64,000 bases of DNA from Allobosea robiniae (lineage in GTDB: Bacteria; Pseudomonadota; Alphaproteobacteria; Rhizobiales; Beijerinckiaceae), in NCBI RefSeq assembly GCF_900102525.1, contig NZ_FNBZ01000008.1, positions 62,001 to 126,000 of the forward strand, written 5' to 3'. The notes under the pieces were generated by a model that did no database searches, was not told where the DNA came from, and saw only the letters and a program-made list of their open reading frames with translations. The stretch's first letter is position 1. Every line of letters starts with the position of its first letter. This document shows, in pieces, positions 16,718-27,666 of this stretch. A program made the position numbers and the translations under genes.

Positions 16718-17534
16718 GCGTGCCGCGCAGCGCGAACGAACCGTAATCGAGCCGGATCGCGCCGGTGACGCCGTTCTCGTAGAGCTCGAAGGCGATGCTG
16801 TAGGCCGGCGTCGATTCGCCCGATCCCGCCTTGAAATAGGAGATCGTCACTGGCCAGCGCGCCATCTTCTCGAATTCGGGGCGCTGCAGCGGCTTCTCGG
16901 AAGGCTCCGCCTCGATGCGCTTTCCGATGATCGAGAGCGTGTCATAGACCTCCTTGCCGGAATTCGCACCGTCATAGAGGCGCACGCTCAGCGTCTTCTG
17001 GCCGGCGCGCGCAGCCTGGATCACGGCCTTCATCTGCGCGTTCGGGAACAACGCGTCATTCGCCTCGCGATAGATCTCGGCCTTGGGCTGGCGCAGCTTC
17101 ACCTCATAACCGCTGCCGTTCTTCTGCGCGGTGCCGTCGACGGTATCGGGCTTGGCGCCGCCCGCGGTGCTTTCGGTCTTGAAGCGGTAATTCGCGCCGT
17201 CGCCGGCCTCGAAGCTGGTGGTGCGGGCGTCGATCAGGCGTGGCCCGGCCTCGGTGCCGAGCTGCGTCACCTGCCGAAAGGACAGCGCATAGCCCTCGCA
17301 GGCATCGCCGGTGAACTCGAAGGCGATGCGGCCCTTCGCGGTCTCGATATTCCCGGACGGTTTGCCGTTGTCGAGCACGAGATCATAGACCGCACGATGC
17401 GGCGCGAGCACCACCCGCTCCGTCGCTGCCTGAGCCCAGGCGGGCGCCGCGGCCAGAACCAGCGCCCCCGCGAAAACCCCGCTCGCCTTCGTCGCGAGCT
17501 TCGAGACTGTTCCGTTCATGCGCCGCTTGTCCAT
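16674..17534 (-). CDS. DUF3108 domain protein, exported
   Basis: 286 residues from MDKRRMNGTVSK (start could also be the Met at 17519). The N-terminus is a signal peptide (GVFAGALVLAAAPAWAQA), so the protein is probably periplasmic. The body matches DUF3108 (YDLVLDNG, GRIAFEFTGDACEGY, VWPVTISYF-like patterns), an alphaproteobacterial family of unknown function. Its 3' end overlaps dinB by 44 bases in the opposite direction. Confidence 0.8.
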   Translation of the reverse strand: MDKRRMNGTVSKLATKASGVFAGALVLAAAPAWAQAATERVVLAPHRAVYDLVLDNGKPSGNIETAKGRIAFEFTGDACEGYALSFRQVTQLGTEAGPRLIDARTTSFEAGDGANYRFKTESTAGGAKPDTVDGTAQKNGSGYEVKLRQPKAEIYREANDALFPNAQMKAVIQAARAGQKTLSVRLYDGANSGKEVYDTLSIIGKRIEAEPSEKPLQRPEFEKMARWPVTISYFKAGSGESTPAYSIAFELYENGVTGAIRLDYGSFALRGTLTRLDLLPQEPCAK

Positions 17535-17713
17535 TGTGACCTGTGCGAAATCTAGGTGCATCGCGGCAATGGCGCAAACATGGCGAAGCCCCCGCTCTTG
17601 AGCATCGCATCAGCCCTGCCCGCCCGACATGCCCCGATGCTTGCGAGGGTCGTCCGCTTCGGCCATGAAAGGCATGCCCGAAGGCACCCTGCCTCGCTCG
17701 CGGAGCCAAGCTC

Positions 17714-18187
17714 ATGAACGCCGCCGATACCCGCCTCGCCGAACTCGGCATCACCCTGCCATCCCCGGCCGCGCCCATCGCCAACTATGTGCCCTATGTG
17801 ATCACCGGCAACCTGCTGGTCATCTCCGGCCAGATCTGCTTCGGACTCGACGGCAAGCTCGCGGACAAGCACAAGGGCAAGCTCGGCGCCGAAATCTTCA
17901 ACGAGGCCGGCCTCGAAGCCGCCCGCCTCTGCGCCATCAACGTTCTCGCGCAGGCCAAGGCCGCGCTCGGCGGCGATCTCGGCCGCATCGTGCGCTGCGT
18001 CCGCCTCGGCGGCTTCATCAATGCCACCCCGCATTTCGCCGCGCTCCCGGCGATCATGAACGGCGCCTCCGACCTGATGGTCGAGGTCCTCGGCGACAAG
18101 GGCCGCCATGCCCGTTCGACCGTGGGCGTCGCCGAATTGCCGGCCGATGCCGCCGTCGAAGTCGAAGCGATGTTCGAGATCGCCTGA
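17714..18187 (+). CDS. RidA (YjgF/YER057c/UK114) family protein
   Basis: 157 residues, RidA fold of the longer RidA-like subgroup: PYVITGNLLVISGQICF, AINVLAQAKAALGGDLGRIV, RCVRLGGFIN, RSTVGVAELPADAAVEVEAM. The Arg that binds the carboxylate of imines in active RidA (R105 in E. coli) corresponds to the Arg of ARSTVGV. It would hydrolyse reactive enamines/imines made by PLP enzymes. The stop overlaps the following phosphodiesterase start, giving a coupled operon. Confidence 0.85.
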   Translation: MNAADTRLAELGITLPSPAAPIANYVPYVITGNLLVISGQICFGLDGKLADKHKGKLGAEIFNEAGLEAARLCAINVLAQAKAALGGDLGRIVRCVRLGGFINATPHFAALPAIMNGASDLMVEVLGDKGRHARSTVGVAELPADAAVEVEAMFEIA

Positions 18188-18962
18188 TGACAGCGGGAAC
18201 GCTCAAGGACGCCGGCCGGCCCGATCTGGGCTGGCTGGTGGCGAAGCCGATCGCCCATCGCGGCCTGCACGATCTCGCTGCCGGCGTGATCGAGAACAGC
18301 CCCTCCGCCGCCACGGCCGCGATCGCCGGCGGCTTCGGCATCGAATGCGACGTCCAGCTCACCGCCGATGGCGAAGCGGTCGTGTTCCACGATTTCGTGC
18401 TCGACCGTCTGACGGGCGAGACGGGAGCCGTCGTCGCGCGCAAAGCTGCGGAACTCACTGCAATCACGCTCAAGGGTTCAAGCGACAAAATCCTGACGCT
18501 GTCGGCCTTCCTCGACCTGATCGGCGGGCGCGTGCCGCTCGTGGTCGAGATCAAGAGCCGCTTTGATGGTGACCTCGCCCTGACCAGGCGGACAGTCGAG
18601 GTCCTCGCGAGCTACAAGAGCCATCCGATCGTGATCAAATCCTTCGATCCCGCGATCGTGACGGCGTTGCGTGAGCTCGCCCCGCAGATTCCGCGCGGCA
18701 TCGTGGCGATGAACGCCTATGATTACGGCGATTACGACAAGCTTTCAGTCGAGCGGAAGCATGCCCTCGCCAATCTGCTGCACTTCACCGAGAGCCGGCC
18801 GGACTTCATCTCCTGGAAGGTCACCGATCTCGACAGCGCCGCCCCCTATCTCTGCCGCAACGCGCTCGGTTTGCCGCTGATGAGCTGGACCGTGCGCACG
18901 CCGGAAGAGCGGCAGCGGGCCGCCGCCATGGCCGACCAGATGGTCTTCGAGGGTTTTCGCCC

Positions 18963-18966
<4 letters not shown>
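18187..18966 (+). CDS. Glycerophosphodiester phosphodiesterase family protein
   Basis: 259 residues from the ATG at 18187. The GDPD TIM-barrel motifs are present: IAHRGLHD with the catalytic His, ENSPSA, the metal Glu in IECDVQL and the second catalytic His in VVFHDFVLDRLT. There is no signal peptide, so it is cytoplasmic, like UgpQ. It splits glycerophosphodiesters into glycerol-3-phosphate and an alcohol. It is embedded between a RidA protein and a FemAB/GNAT-type acyltransferase with overlapping ends. Confidence 0.9.
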
Positions 18967-20193
<1,227 letters not shown>

Positions 20194-20201
<8 letters not shown>

Positions 20202-20970
20202 CGCCACCCTTGCAAGCCCGGTCTCCGCGACGCCCGTCTTCTGCGAGGACAACGAACTCGGCTATCGCCGCAGCCTCACCGATTTCACGAGCCCGCTGAC
20301 GCTCGACGAGAGCTACCGGCTGGCGCATCTGCCATTGGTTGCCCCGGAGCATCCCGGTGTCATCGCCCGGCGCGAGGGCAAGTTCTACGAGATGGGCCGG
20401 CACCCGGCGGTCTACTCGCTGGTCCTGCCGTTGGAAGACCAGGCCTTGCGCGCCTCTCCAGCCTTCCTCGCGCTGGAGAACGAGTTGAAGGCGGCCCCCT
20501 TCGCCGGCAAGATCGCCTGGGACATCCTGCCGAAGCGGCAGAACCGTCTGCACGCGACAATCTGCGGGTCGCTCGGCCTTGCCGAGCCTCCAACGATCTC
20601 GAGTCAAACACACGAAGCCCTGCATAAGATCGAGCCCTTCGCGGTGGAATTGCGCGGGCTCTTCTCCGGCAACGTCAATCGCGGCCGGCTCTATCTCGCG
20701 GTCTATCCGGAGAAGCGCGCCGGCCGGAACACGTTGCAGCAAGTTCAGGCCGCCTTCGACCGGGCGCCGGGTGACCTCTGGCTCGTCGGGCTCTACAACC
20801 TCACCGACGATCTCGATGCGACTGAGACCACGGCACTGGCCGACATCATCACACGCTGGTGGAACAAGCCTTTGCTCAACCTCGCCGTGACGGAGTTTCA
20901 GGTGATGCGCGCGCACGATGACCTCGTGCTCGACGCCCATGTCGAGGCGCTGCTGCTGCTCGGCGCCTGA
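20194..20970 (+). CDS. Conserved hypothetical protein, possible half 2H-phosphoesterase
   Basis: 258 residues starting inside the end of the acyltransferase gene (ATGA overlap). I do not recognise the family firmly. A single RLHATICG segment (about residue 115) looks like the H-x-T of 2H phosphoesterases, and the later LYLAVYPEKR and EFQVMRAHDDLVLDA resemble their strand pattern, but the second H-x-T is missing. The N-terminal third (ELGYRRSLTDFTSPLTLDES) has no match known to me. Cytoplasmic and soluble by composition. Confidence 0.6.
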
Positions 20971-21059
20971 GGCGGGGGCATCAGCCGGTTCGCGGCCTTG
21001 ACGCCCCGGCTGGCGCGCCGCAGCTTGCGCCTTCCGTTTTCGATCCTGCCGGACCCGCC

Positions 21060-21488
21060 ATGACCGCCTATGATCCGTCCAATGTCTTCGCCAAGATCCT
21101 GCGCGGCGAACTGCCCTCCCACACCGTCTACGAGGACACTGATACGCTCGCGATCATGGATATCATGCCGCGCGCCGACGGCCATGTGCTGGTGGTCCCC
21201 AAGGCTGCCTGCCGCAATGTCTTCGATGCCCCCGCCGATGCGCTCAAGGCGGTGGCGCTGACCACCCAGAAGCTGGCGCGCGCCGTGAAGGCCGCGTTCT
21301 CGGCCGAAGGCGTCACCATCCAGCAGTTCAACGAGGCGGCGGGCGGCCAGGTGGTGTTCCATCTCCATGTCCATGTCATGCCGCGCTTCGACGGCGTGGC
21401 ACTGCGCCCGCATACCGGCACGATGGAGAGAAACGAGGTGCTCGCCAACAATGCCGAGAAAATCCGCGAGGCCCTGAAAAAAATCTGA
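21060..21488 (+). CDS. HIT family nucleotide-binding protein
   Basis: 142 residues with the histidine triad FHLHVHVMPRF (H-x-H-x-H, at about 21360-21385) and the family start NVFAKILRGELPSHTVYED. HinT-like proteins hydrolyse adenosine phosphoramidates and related nucleotidyl compounds in the cytoplasm. It lies 90 bp after the hypothetical gene and just before the ECF41 module, whose promoter follows its stop by 8 bases. Confidence 0.92.
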   Translation: MTAYDPSNVFAKILRGELPSHTVYEDTDTLAIMDIMPRADGHVLVVPKAACRNVFDAPADALKAVALTTQKLARAVKAAFSAEGVTIQQFNEAAGGQVVFHLHVHVMPRFDGVALRPHTGTMERNEVLANNAEKIREALKKI

Positions 21489-21495
21489 CGGACCA

Positions 21496-21522
21496 TGTCA
21501 CAGCGGGGTGAGCTGCTTCGTC
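21496..21522 (+). promoter_or_regulatory. ECF41-type promoter
   Basis: TGTCACA (21496-21502), exactly 16 bases, then CGTC (21519-21522). This is the -35/-10 pair I recall as described for ECF41-dependent promoters. It stands 29 bases before the start of the carboxymuconolactone decarboxylase gene, whose downstream neighbour encodes an ECF41 sigma factor. Confidence 0.75.
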
Positions 21523-21550
21523 TTGTCGTCATCAACCGATGGAGACAATC

Positions 21551-22021
21551 ATGAGCCAACGCCTCAACGCCTTCCAGATCGCGCCCGAAGCCTACAAGGC
21601 CATGCTGGTCCTGCAGGACTACGTCAACAAGTCGGCGCTGGAGCACCGCCTGATGGAGCTGGTGAAGATCCGCGCCTCGCAGATCAACCGCTGCGCCTAT
21701 TGCCTGCACATGCACGTGCTCGACGCGCGCAAGGCCGGCGAGACCGAGGCACGCATCAACCTGCTCAATGCCTGGGAGGAGTCCGAGCTCTATACGCCAC
21801 GCGAGCGCGCCGCCCTGCGCTGGACGGAAGAGCTGACCCGCGCCTCCGAGCGCAGCCCGAGCGACGCCGCCTATGCCGAGCTCCGCGAGCATTTCAACGA
21901 GAAGGACAGCGTCGACCTGTCCTTCGCCATCGGCGCGATCAACACTTGGAACCGCGTCAATGTCGGCTTCCGCACGCGCCATCCGGCCGACCGGCCGCAC
22001 AAGACCGAGGCTGCCGCCTGA
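21551..22021 (+). CDS. Carboxymuconolactone decarboxylase/AhpD-like family protein, ECF41 partner
   Basis: 156 residues from ATG 21551. The AhpD-like helical core carries the redox motif CAYCLHMH (C-x2-C-x3-H), with KIRASQINRCAYC and EARINLLNAWEES as in the CMD family. Such proteins are disulfide reductases or peroxidase partners. Genes of this family are the typical targets of ECF41 sigma factors, and the matching promoter is directly upstream. The sigma gene follows after 19 bases. Confidence 0.88.
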   Translation: MSQRLNAFQIAPEAYKAMLVLQDYVNKSALEHRLMELVKIRASQINRCAYCLHMHVLDARKAGETEARINLLNAWEESELYTPRERAALRWTEELTRASERSPSDAAYAELREHFNEKDSVDLSFAIGAINTWNRVNVGFRTRHPADRPHKTEAAA

Positions 22022-22040
22022 TGACACCAACCCGGCGCGC

Positions 22041-22934
22041 ATGACAGGCGCGCCTGCCAGCCCTTTCGAGGCGAACCGGTCCTACCTGACCCGCCTCGCC
22101 TACCGCATGCTCGGCTCGCTCAGCGACGCCGAGGATGTGGTGCAGGATGCCTGGCTGCGCTGGCATGGCGCTGCGCCGGAGGCGATCGCGAACCCGCGCG
22201 CCTGGCTCGGGCGCGTGGTCACGCGGCTCTGCCTCGACCTGATGAAATCGGCACGGCGCAAGCGCGAGACCTATGTCGGCGCCTGGCTGCCCGAGCCCTT
22301 GATCGAGGCCATCGGCGGCGCGCCCAGCGCCGACGAGGCGATCGACGTGCCCTATGCGCTGCAGCTCGCGCTGGAACGGCTCTCGCCATTGGAGCGCGCG
22401 GCCTTCCTGCTGCACGACGTCTTCGACCTGCCCTTTTCGGAGATCGCCGATACGCTCGGGCGCAGCGAGGCGACCTGCCGGCAGCTCGTTTCACGGGCAC
22501 GCCGCCATGCGAGGGAGGAGGACGGCCCGCGCCATCCGCTCTCGCCTGACGAAGCGCGTCGCTACGCCCAGGCCTTCTTCCAGGCCGCTCACAGCACCGA
22601 TGCCACGATCCTGAAGAGCATGCTCGCCCATGACGCGATCCTGCGCGCCGATGGCGGCGGCAAGGTCAATTCGGTGCTGAACCCGATCCTCGGCAGCGAC
22701 AAGATCGGCCGATTCTTTGAAGGCATCGGCCGCCATGTCGAGCGGGAGGGCCGTTCGACCACACGCTATGAATTCGTGATGATCAACGGGCTGCCCGGCT
22801 ATGTCAGCCTGGAGCGCGGCGAGACCGTGCAGGCCACGGCCTTCGACATCCGCGACGGGCGCGTCACCGCGGTCTACATCATCCGCAACCCCGACAAGCT
22901 CGGCCATGTCCGGCGGTTGCTGGAAGCAGCCTAA
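22041..22934 (+). CDS. ECF41-group RNA polymerase sigma factor with C-terminal SnoaL-like domain
   Basis: 297 residues from ATG 22041. Sigma-70 region 2 (YLTRLAYRMLGSLSDAEDVVQ) and region 4 (LERLSPLERAAFLLHDVF) are followed by a SnoaL/NTF2-like extension of about 110 residues. Three hallmarks of ECF41 are visible: WLPEP between regions 2 and 4, DGGG in the extension (RADGGGKV) and NPDKL at the end. In this group the fused extension replaces an anti-sigma factor. The partner gene and target promoter lie immediately upstream, so positive autoregulation of the pair is likely. Confidence 0.93.
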   Translation: MTGAPASPFEANRSYLTRLAYRMLGSLSDAEDVVQDAWLRWHGAAPEAIANPRAWLGRVVTRLCLDLMKSARRKRETYVGAWLPEPLIEAIGGAPSADEAIDVPYALQLALERLSPLERAAFLLHDVFDLPFSEIADTLGRSEATCRQLVSRARRHAREEDGPRHPLSPDEARRYAQAFFQAAHSTDATILKSMLAHDAILRADGGGKVNSVLNPILGSDKIGRFFEGIGRHVEREGRSTTRYEFVMINGLPGYVSLERGETVQATAFDIRDGRVTAVYIIRNPDKLGHVRRLLEAA

Positions 22935-23293
22935 CCTGCCGCGAAGAGCCAGACACCGCCGATCAGGATCATTTCGCCGGCGAGCACCGCGAGCATCATC
23001 CGGCGCTTGTCGAACAGCATGACGGCGGCCGCCGCCGCCAGCGCTGCGACGCGCACCCATCCTGGAGCCGCCGCGAGCACGCCCGGCGGCGAGACCATCA
23101 GCTTGGCGACGATCCCGGCGAGCAGCGCGGTCGCGACCGCCCTCACCCATTCGAGCAACGGCGAATCGTTGGAGAGCCCGCGCGAGAAGCCCACCGCAAG
23201 CCAGCGCCAGATCTCCGTCGGCAGCACGGCGAACAGCATCAGCGCGAGATAGGGCCAGAGCGGCCCGTCGAGCATGGCGATCGGCTGGGTCAT
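22931..23293 (-). CDS. azlD: AzlD-type branched-chain amino acid transport subunit
   Basis: 120 residues, four hydrophobic segments, the small partner of AzlC in the two-component LIV-E exporter family. PYLALMLFAVLPTEIWRWLA and AVATALLAGIVAKL fit AzlD. It overlaps the azlC end by 4 bases and the convergent sigma-factor end by 4 bases. Exports branched-chain amino acids or analogues. Confidence 0.85.
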   Translation of the reverse strand: MTQPIAMLDGPLWPYLALMLFAVLPTEIWRWLAVGFSRGLSNDSPLLEWVRAVATALLAGIVAKLMVSPPGVLAAAPGWVRVAALAAAAAVMLFDKRRMMLAVLAGEMILIGGVWLFAAG

Positions 23294-24012
23294 GCCGGCT
23301 TCCGTTTCCGCCCGATGAGAAAGGCCAGGCTTCCGGCGGCGAGCCCGGCGACGATCAGGTCGAAGCCGCCGCCGATGAAGTGCTCGCAGACCGGAGCGAA
23401 GGCCAGCCCGAGGATCAGCGCGGCCACATCGCCGCGATGGCGCAGGCCTGCGATCAGCGAGACCAGGAAGAACATCGGCGTGAGGCAGAGCAGCCCTGCC
23501 GCGAAGGGGATCGGGAGCGCGCCCAGCAGGTAATAGCCGGCGAAGGTGCCGATCGAGCTCACCACCATGCAGGTATTGGCGAAGCCGAGGAAATAGGCGA
23601 CGCGCTGATGCGGCGCGATGCCAGGCAGGCGCCGCAGGCCCTCGCTCCAGGCGGTCACGGCAACGTAATGCGCAAGGAGAAGCTGCTGCCAGATGCTCTG
23701 GCCGGGCCGGCGCAGCAGCGGCAGGATCGCCATCGTCATCGGCAGGAAGCGCAGCGAGGCGAAGGCGATCGCGATCACGATCGCGCTCCAGGCGGCACCG
23801 GCTGCGATCGAGGCGAAGAACAGCACCTGCGAGGGGCCGGCCCAGACCAGGATCGTGGAGAGCACGGCGACATCGACGGGATAGCCGACATCGCGGGCGA
23901 GCGAGCCGATGCCGATCAACCCAAAGCCGACGATCCAGGCCGGCAGCATCAGCGCATCGCGCATGCCGGCCAGCGCGACACGCTGCCAGCTCCAGTCGGC
24001 GGATACGCTCAT
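23290..24012 (-). CDS. azlC: AzlC family branched-chain amino acid exporter large subunit
   Basis: 240 residues from the ATG at 24012 (MSVSADWSWQRV); the longer frame start at 24060 adds an unlikely leader. AzlC features: GMRDALMLPAWIVGFGLIG, VWAGPSQVLFF, FASLRFLPMTMAILPLLR. About eight membrane segments. Forms the transporter with the downstream azlD. Confidence 0.88.
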   Translation of the reverse strand: MSVSADWSWQRVALAGMRDALMLPAWIVGFGLIGIGSLARDVGYPVDVAVLSTILVWAGPSQVLFFASIAAGAAWSAIVIAIAFASLRFLPMTMAILPLLRRPGQSIWQQLLLAHYVAVTAWSEGLRRLPGIAPHQRVAYFLGFANTCMVVSSIGTFAGYYLLGALPIPFAAGLLCLTPMFFLVSLIAGLRHRGDVAALILGLAFAPVCEHFIGGGFDLIVAGLAAGSLAFLIGRKRKPA

Positions 24013-24160
24013 GAGGCCATCGGGGCGGAGTGGGTTCGACAGGATTCCGGCCCGGAACAATTCGAGCCCATTCCTCTATCGCTCATGCACGTGACGCTTG
24101 CCTAGGCACCGGCAGGCCGGCCGGCTCTGCATCTCTTGCAAGCGCGGGGCGTGCGTCCTC

Positions 24161-24460
24161 TCAGCCTTTGCCGCCCTTCATCGCAATGGCGATGATCTCG
24201 TTGGCGAAATCGATCAATTCCTTGGGAATGCCACCGACAGCCTGGACGCCCAGATAGATCAGATAGATGAGGGCCGGCACCAGGATCCAGCCCAGCACTT
24301 CTTCGAAAATCTTGCGGCGCCGCCGGCGGCGGTCGCGCTTTTCGAACCAGCCGAGCTTTTCCTTGGCCGGGCGAGCGGGAGCCGAGGCCGGGGCCGGAGC
24401 CTCCTGAAGCACCTCGCCGCTCTCGGCGGCGAGGCTTGCGGTCTTTCGTTTGAACAGCAC
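24161..24460 (-). CDS. Hypothetical single-pass membrane protein downstream of clpA
   Basis: 99 residues. An Ala/Pro-rich N-terminal third, then a strongly basic block (KRDRRRRRRK, about residues 41-50), then one transmembrane helix (ILVPALIYLIYLGV). The basic block predicts an N-in orientation. It starts 6 bases after the clpA stop, so it is probably co-transcribed with clpS-clpA. No family recognised; a membrane link to the protease is speculation. Confidence 0.6.
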   Translation of the reverse strand: MLFKRKTASLAAESGEVLQEAPAPASAPARPAKEKLGWFEKRDRRRRRRKIFEEVLGWILVPALIYLIYLGVQAVGGIPKELIDFANEIIAIAMKGGKG

Positions 24461-24466
24461 GGTGCC

Positions 24467-26992
24467 TTACGCCTTCGTCAGCGGGACCTTGGGAACGGTG
24501 CGGACGGTCTTGGCCGAGGCCTTCGCTGCGCCACCCGTCCCACCCGGAGTGCCGCCACCTTTAGGCGCTCGCCGCGGCGGAGTCTTGGTCGTTTTGCCGG
24601 TGGCAGCCGCTTTCGCGCGCGGCTTCGGCACACGCTTGGCGGTTGCCGCCTCGACATCCTTCTCCGGCTTGGGCCTGGCCGGCCCGTCCGGGAATTCGAG
24701 GCCGAGCACCTTGATGCCGGTCTCGGACTGGACGACGACGACCTTCACCGCGCCGCCGCTCTTCAGACGGCCGAACAGCACTTCGTCGGCGAGCGGTGTC
24801 TTGATCGTCTGCTGGATCAGGCGGGCCATCGGGCGGGCGCCCATCGCCTCGTCATAGCCGTTCTCGACCAGCCATTCGCGCGCCTCGTCCGAGAGCTCGA
24901 TCGTGACGTTGCGGTCGGCGAGCTGCGCCTCGAGCTGGAGCACGAACTTGTCGACGACGCGGGCGACCACCGTCTTCGGCAGATGGCCGAAGGAGATGAC
25001 CGAATCGAGCCGGTTGCGGAATTCCGGCGCGAACAGCTTGTTGATCGCCTCGGTATCGTCGCCCTCGCGCTTGGTTCGGGTGAAGCCATAGGCGTTGCGG
25101 GCCATGTCGGCGGCGCCGGCATTGGTGGTCATGATCAGGATGACGTTCCTGAAATCGACCTGCTTGCCGTTGTTGTCGGTCAGCTTGCCGTGGTCCATCA
25201 CCTGCAGGAGGATGTTGAACAGGTCGGGATGAGCCTTCTCGATCTCGTCGAGCAGCAGCACGCTATGCGGATGCTGGTCGATCTGGTCGGTCAGGAGCCC
25301 ACCCTGATCGAAACCGACGTAGCCGGGAGGCGCGCCGATCAATCGCGAGACGGTGTGGCGCTCCATGTATTCCGACATGTCGAAGCGGATCAGCTCGACG
25401 CCGAGCGAAGAGGCGAGCTGGCGCGCGACCTCGGTCTTGCCGACGCCGGTCGGACCGGCGAAGAGATAGCTGCCGATCGGCTTCTCGCCGTCGCGCAGGC
25501 CGGCGCGGGCGAGCTTGATCGCCGAGGACAACGCCTCGATCGCCTTCTCCTGGCCGTAGACCGTGCGCTTCAGCGTCGTCTCGAGGTTGCGCAGCACCTC
25601 GGCATCGTCCTTCGAGACGGTCTTGGCCGGGATGCGGGCCATGGTCGCGATCGCGGCCTCGATCTCCTTGACCCCGATCGTCTTCTTGCGCTTGGCTTCG
25701 GTCACCAGCATCTGCGAGGCGCCGGTCTCGTCGATCACGTCGATCGCCTTGTCGGGCAGCTTGCGGTCATGGATGTAGCGGGCCGAGAGCTCCACCGCCG
25801 CCTTGATGGCGTCGTTGGTGTAGCGCAGCTTGTGGAACTCCTCGAAATAGGGCTTCAGCCCCTTGAGGATCTCGATCGTGTCCGGCACCGATGGCTCGTT
25901 GACGTCGATCTTCTGGAAGCGACGCACCAGCGCCCGGTCCTTCTCGAAATACTGGCGGTATTCCTTGTAGGTGGTCGAGCCGATGCAGCGCAGCGAGCCC
26001 GAGGCCAGCGCGGGCTTGAGCAGGTTCGAGGCGTCCATCGCGCCGCCCGAGGTCGCACCGGCGCCGATCACCGTGTGGATCTCGTCGATGAACATGATCG
26101 CCTTCGGGTGCTGTTCGATCTCCTTCATCACCTGCTTGAGGCGTTCCTCGAAATCGCCGCGATAGCGCGTGCCGGCGAGCAAAGTGCCCATGTCGAGCGA
26201 GAAGACGGTCGCGTCCTCCAGCACCTCGGGCACCTCGCCGCGGGTGATCTTGAGGGCGAGGCCCTCGGCGATCGCGGTCTTGCCGACGCCGGGGTCGCCG
26301 ACCAGCAGCGGGTTGTTCTTCTGGCGACGGCACAGGATCTGGATCGTGCGCTGCACCTCGGCCTCGCGGCCGATCAGCGGATCGATACGCCCGTCCCTCG
26401 CCTTCCGGTTGAGGTTGACGCAGTAAGCGTCGAGCGCGCTTTCCTTTTTCTTCTTGTCCTTGTCCTCGGCCTGGCCCTGCTCGGCGCGCTGCTCGCGCTG
26501 CGGTTCGCCCTCCTCCTCGGAACCGCGGACAGGCCGGCTCTCGCTCGCGCCGGGGCGCTTGGCGATGCCGTGGCTGATGTAGTTGACCGCGTCGTAGCGG
26601 GTCATGTCCTGCTCCTGCAGGAAATAGGCGGCGTGGCTCTCGCGCTCAGCGAACATCGCGACGAGCACGTTCGCGCCGGTCACCTCCTCGCGACCGGACG
26701 ACTGGACATGGATCACCGCGCGCTGGATGACGCGCTGGAAGCCGGCGGTCGGTTTGGAATCGTCACGCCCGTCGGTGACGAGATTGGTCAATTCCGCGTC
26801 GATATAGTCGACGAGATTGCGCCTGAGCAGGTCGAGATCGACGCTGCAGGCGCGCATCACCGCGGCCGCGTCCTGGTCATCGACCAGCGCAAGCAGGAGG
26901 TGTTCGAGGGTGGCGTATTCGTGACGGCGCTCATTGGCCAGAGCCAGAGCCCGGTGAAGCGCCTGTTCGAGACTGCGCGAGAAACTCGGCAA
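24467..26992 (-). CDS. clpA: ATP-dependent Clp protease ATP-binding subunit ClpA
   Basis: 841 residues. N-terminal Clp repeat domain ([16 protein letters not shown]), first AAA+ module with [13 protein letters not shown] and [14 protein letters not shown], second with [14 protein letters not shown] and [13 protein letters not shown], then the Clp C-terminal domain. ClpA unfolds substrates, including N-degron proteins delivered by ClpS, for ClpP. After about residue 770 there is an extra Lys/Pro/Ala/Gly-rich tail of about 70 residues, probably disordered, absent from E. coli ClpA. clpS is 46 bases upstream on the same strand. Confidence 0.95.
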   Translation of the reverse strand: MPSFSRSLEQALHRALALANERRHEYATLEHLLLALVDDQDAAAVMRACSVDLDLLRRNLVDYIDAELTNLVTDGRDDSKPTAGFQRVIQRAVIHVQSSGREEVTGANVLVAMFAERESHAAYFLQEQDMTRYDAVNYISHGIAKRPGASESRPVRGSEEEGEPQREQRAEQGQAEDKDKKKKESALDAYCVNLNRKARDGRIDPLIGREAEVQRTIQILCRRQKNNPLLVGDPGVGKTAIAEGLALKITRGEVPEVLEDATVFSLDMGTLLAGTRYRGDFEERLKQVMKEIEQHPKAIMFIDEIHTVIGAGATSGGAMDASNLLKPALASGSLRCIGSTTYKEYRQYFEKDRALVRRFQKIDVNEPSVPDTIEILKGLKPYFEEFHKLRYTNDAIKAAVELSARYIHDRKLPDKAIDVIDETGASQMLVTEAKRKKTIGVKEIEAAIATMARIPAKTVSKDDAEVLRNLETTLKRTVYGQEKAIEALSSAIKLARAGLRDGEKPIGSYLFAGPTGVGKTEVARQLASSLGVELIRFDMSEYMERHTVSRLIGAPPGYVGFDQGGLLTDQIDQHPHSVLLLDEIEKAHPDLFNILLQVMDHGKLTDNNGKQVDFRNVILIMTTNAGAADMARNAYGFTRTKREGDDTEAINKLFAPEFRNRLDSVISFGHLPKTVVARVVDKFVLQLEAQLADRNVTIELSDEAREWLVENGYDEAMGARPMARLIQQTIKTPLADEVLFGRLKSGGAVKVVVVQSETGIKVLGLEFPDGPARPKPEKDVEAATAKRVPKPRAKAAATGKTTKTPPRRAPKGGGTPGGTGGAAKASAKTVRTVPKVPLTKA

Positions 26993-27038
26993 GGGGCGCG
27001 CTCCTATCTGATTTCCAAAAGAACTCGATGACCCAAGA

Positions 27039-27398
27039 CTACTTTTTCTCCATCACGCATTGCAGCGGATGCATGTGCTTGCGCGCCAGATCCATGACGA
27101 GCGTAACCTTGGTCTCGGCGACTTCGTAGGTAAAGACGCCGCATTCGCCGACGCCGTTCTGATGCACATGCATCATGATCTGCGTGGCTTCGGAGCGGTC
27201 CTTGTTGAAGAAGCGCTCCAGAACGTGAACGACGAACTCCATCGGCGTGTAGTCGTCGTTGAGCAGCAGGACGCGATAGAGATTGGGCTTGCGCGTCCGC
27301 GTCCGGGTGAGGACGGCAGTGCCGCTGCCCTCGCGCCCGTTGCCTTCGCGCCCGCCGCCATCGTTCGGCGGCTGGCCGCGCCTGGGGCGATCGGCCAT
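27039..27398 (-). CDS. clpS: ATP-dependent Clp protease adaptor ClpS
   Basis: 119 residues from ATG 27398 ([11 protein letters not shown]); the in-frame ATG at 27488 would give a further 30 non-conserved residues. The ClpS core is clear: [20 protein letters not shown] (the N-degron pocket), then [23 protein letters not shown] disordered Gly/Arg-rich N-terminal extension of about 40 residues precedes it; the extension contacts ClpA. Divergent from kdsA, with 268 bases between. Confidence 0.94.
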   Translation of the reverse strand: MADRPRRGQPPNDGGGREGNGREGSGTAVLTRTRTRKPNLYRVLLLNDDYTPMEFVVHVLERFFNKDRSEATQIMMHVHQNGVGECGVFTYEVAETKVTLVMDLARKHMHPLQCVMEKK

Positions 27399-27666
27399 GG
27401 TGAGCCCGTCGCCCGCGCGCACCGGACGCCCTGCCTGGCTTGCCCTGTCCTGGCCTGACTGCATCATTCCCGTCCGCGCCGTATCCATCGATCCTGCATC
27501 GCCACCCGAGATAGTGCTTCGCCTGTGAATTTACAGACCTCGCCCCTGCTTCGCCAGCCCGTTTGAAGGCAAGCTTGATCCATAAGCTGTCCGCAGGGCT
27601 GCCCTGACTTGACCCGGCAGGGCTCACAGACATAAGCCCGGCAGCCCGCCGGACAAGGACGCCGCC

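Noticed and set aside
24098..27031. 977-residue plus-strand open frame
   Set aside because: It is antisense to the whole of clpA; high GC content keeps the frame open. Composition (Asp/Arg/Leu/His-rich) is that of a shadow.
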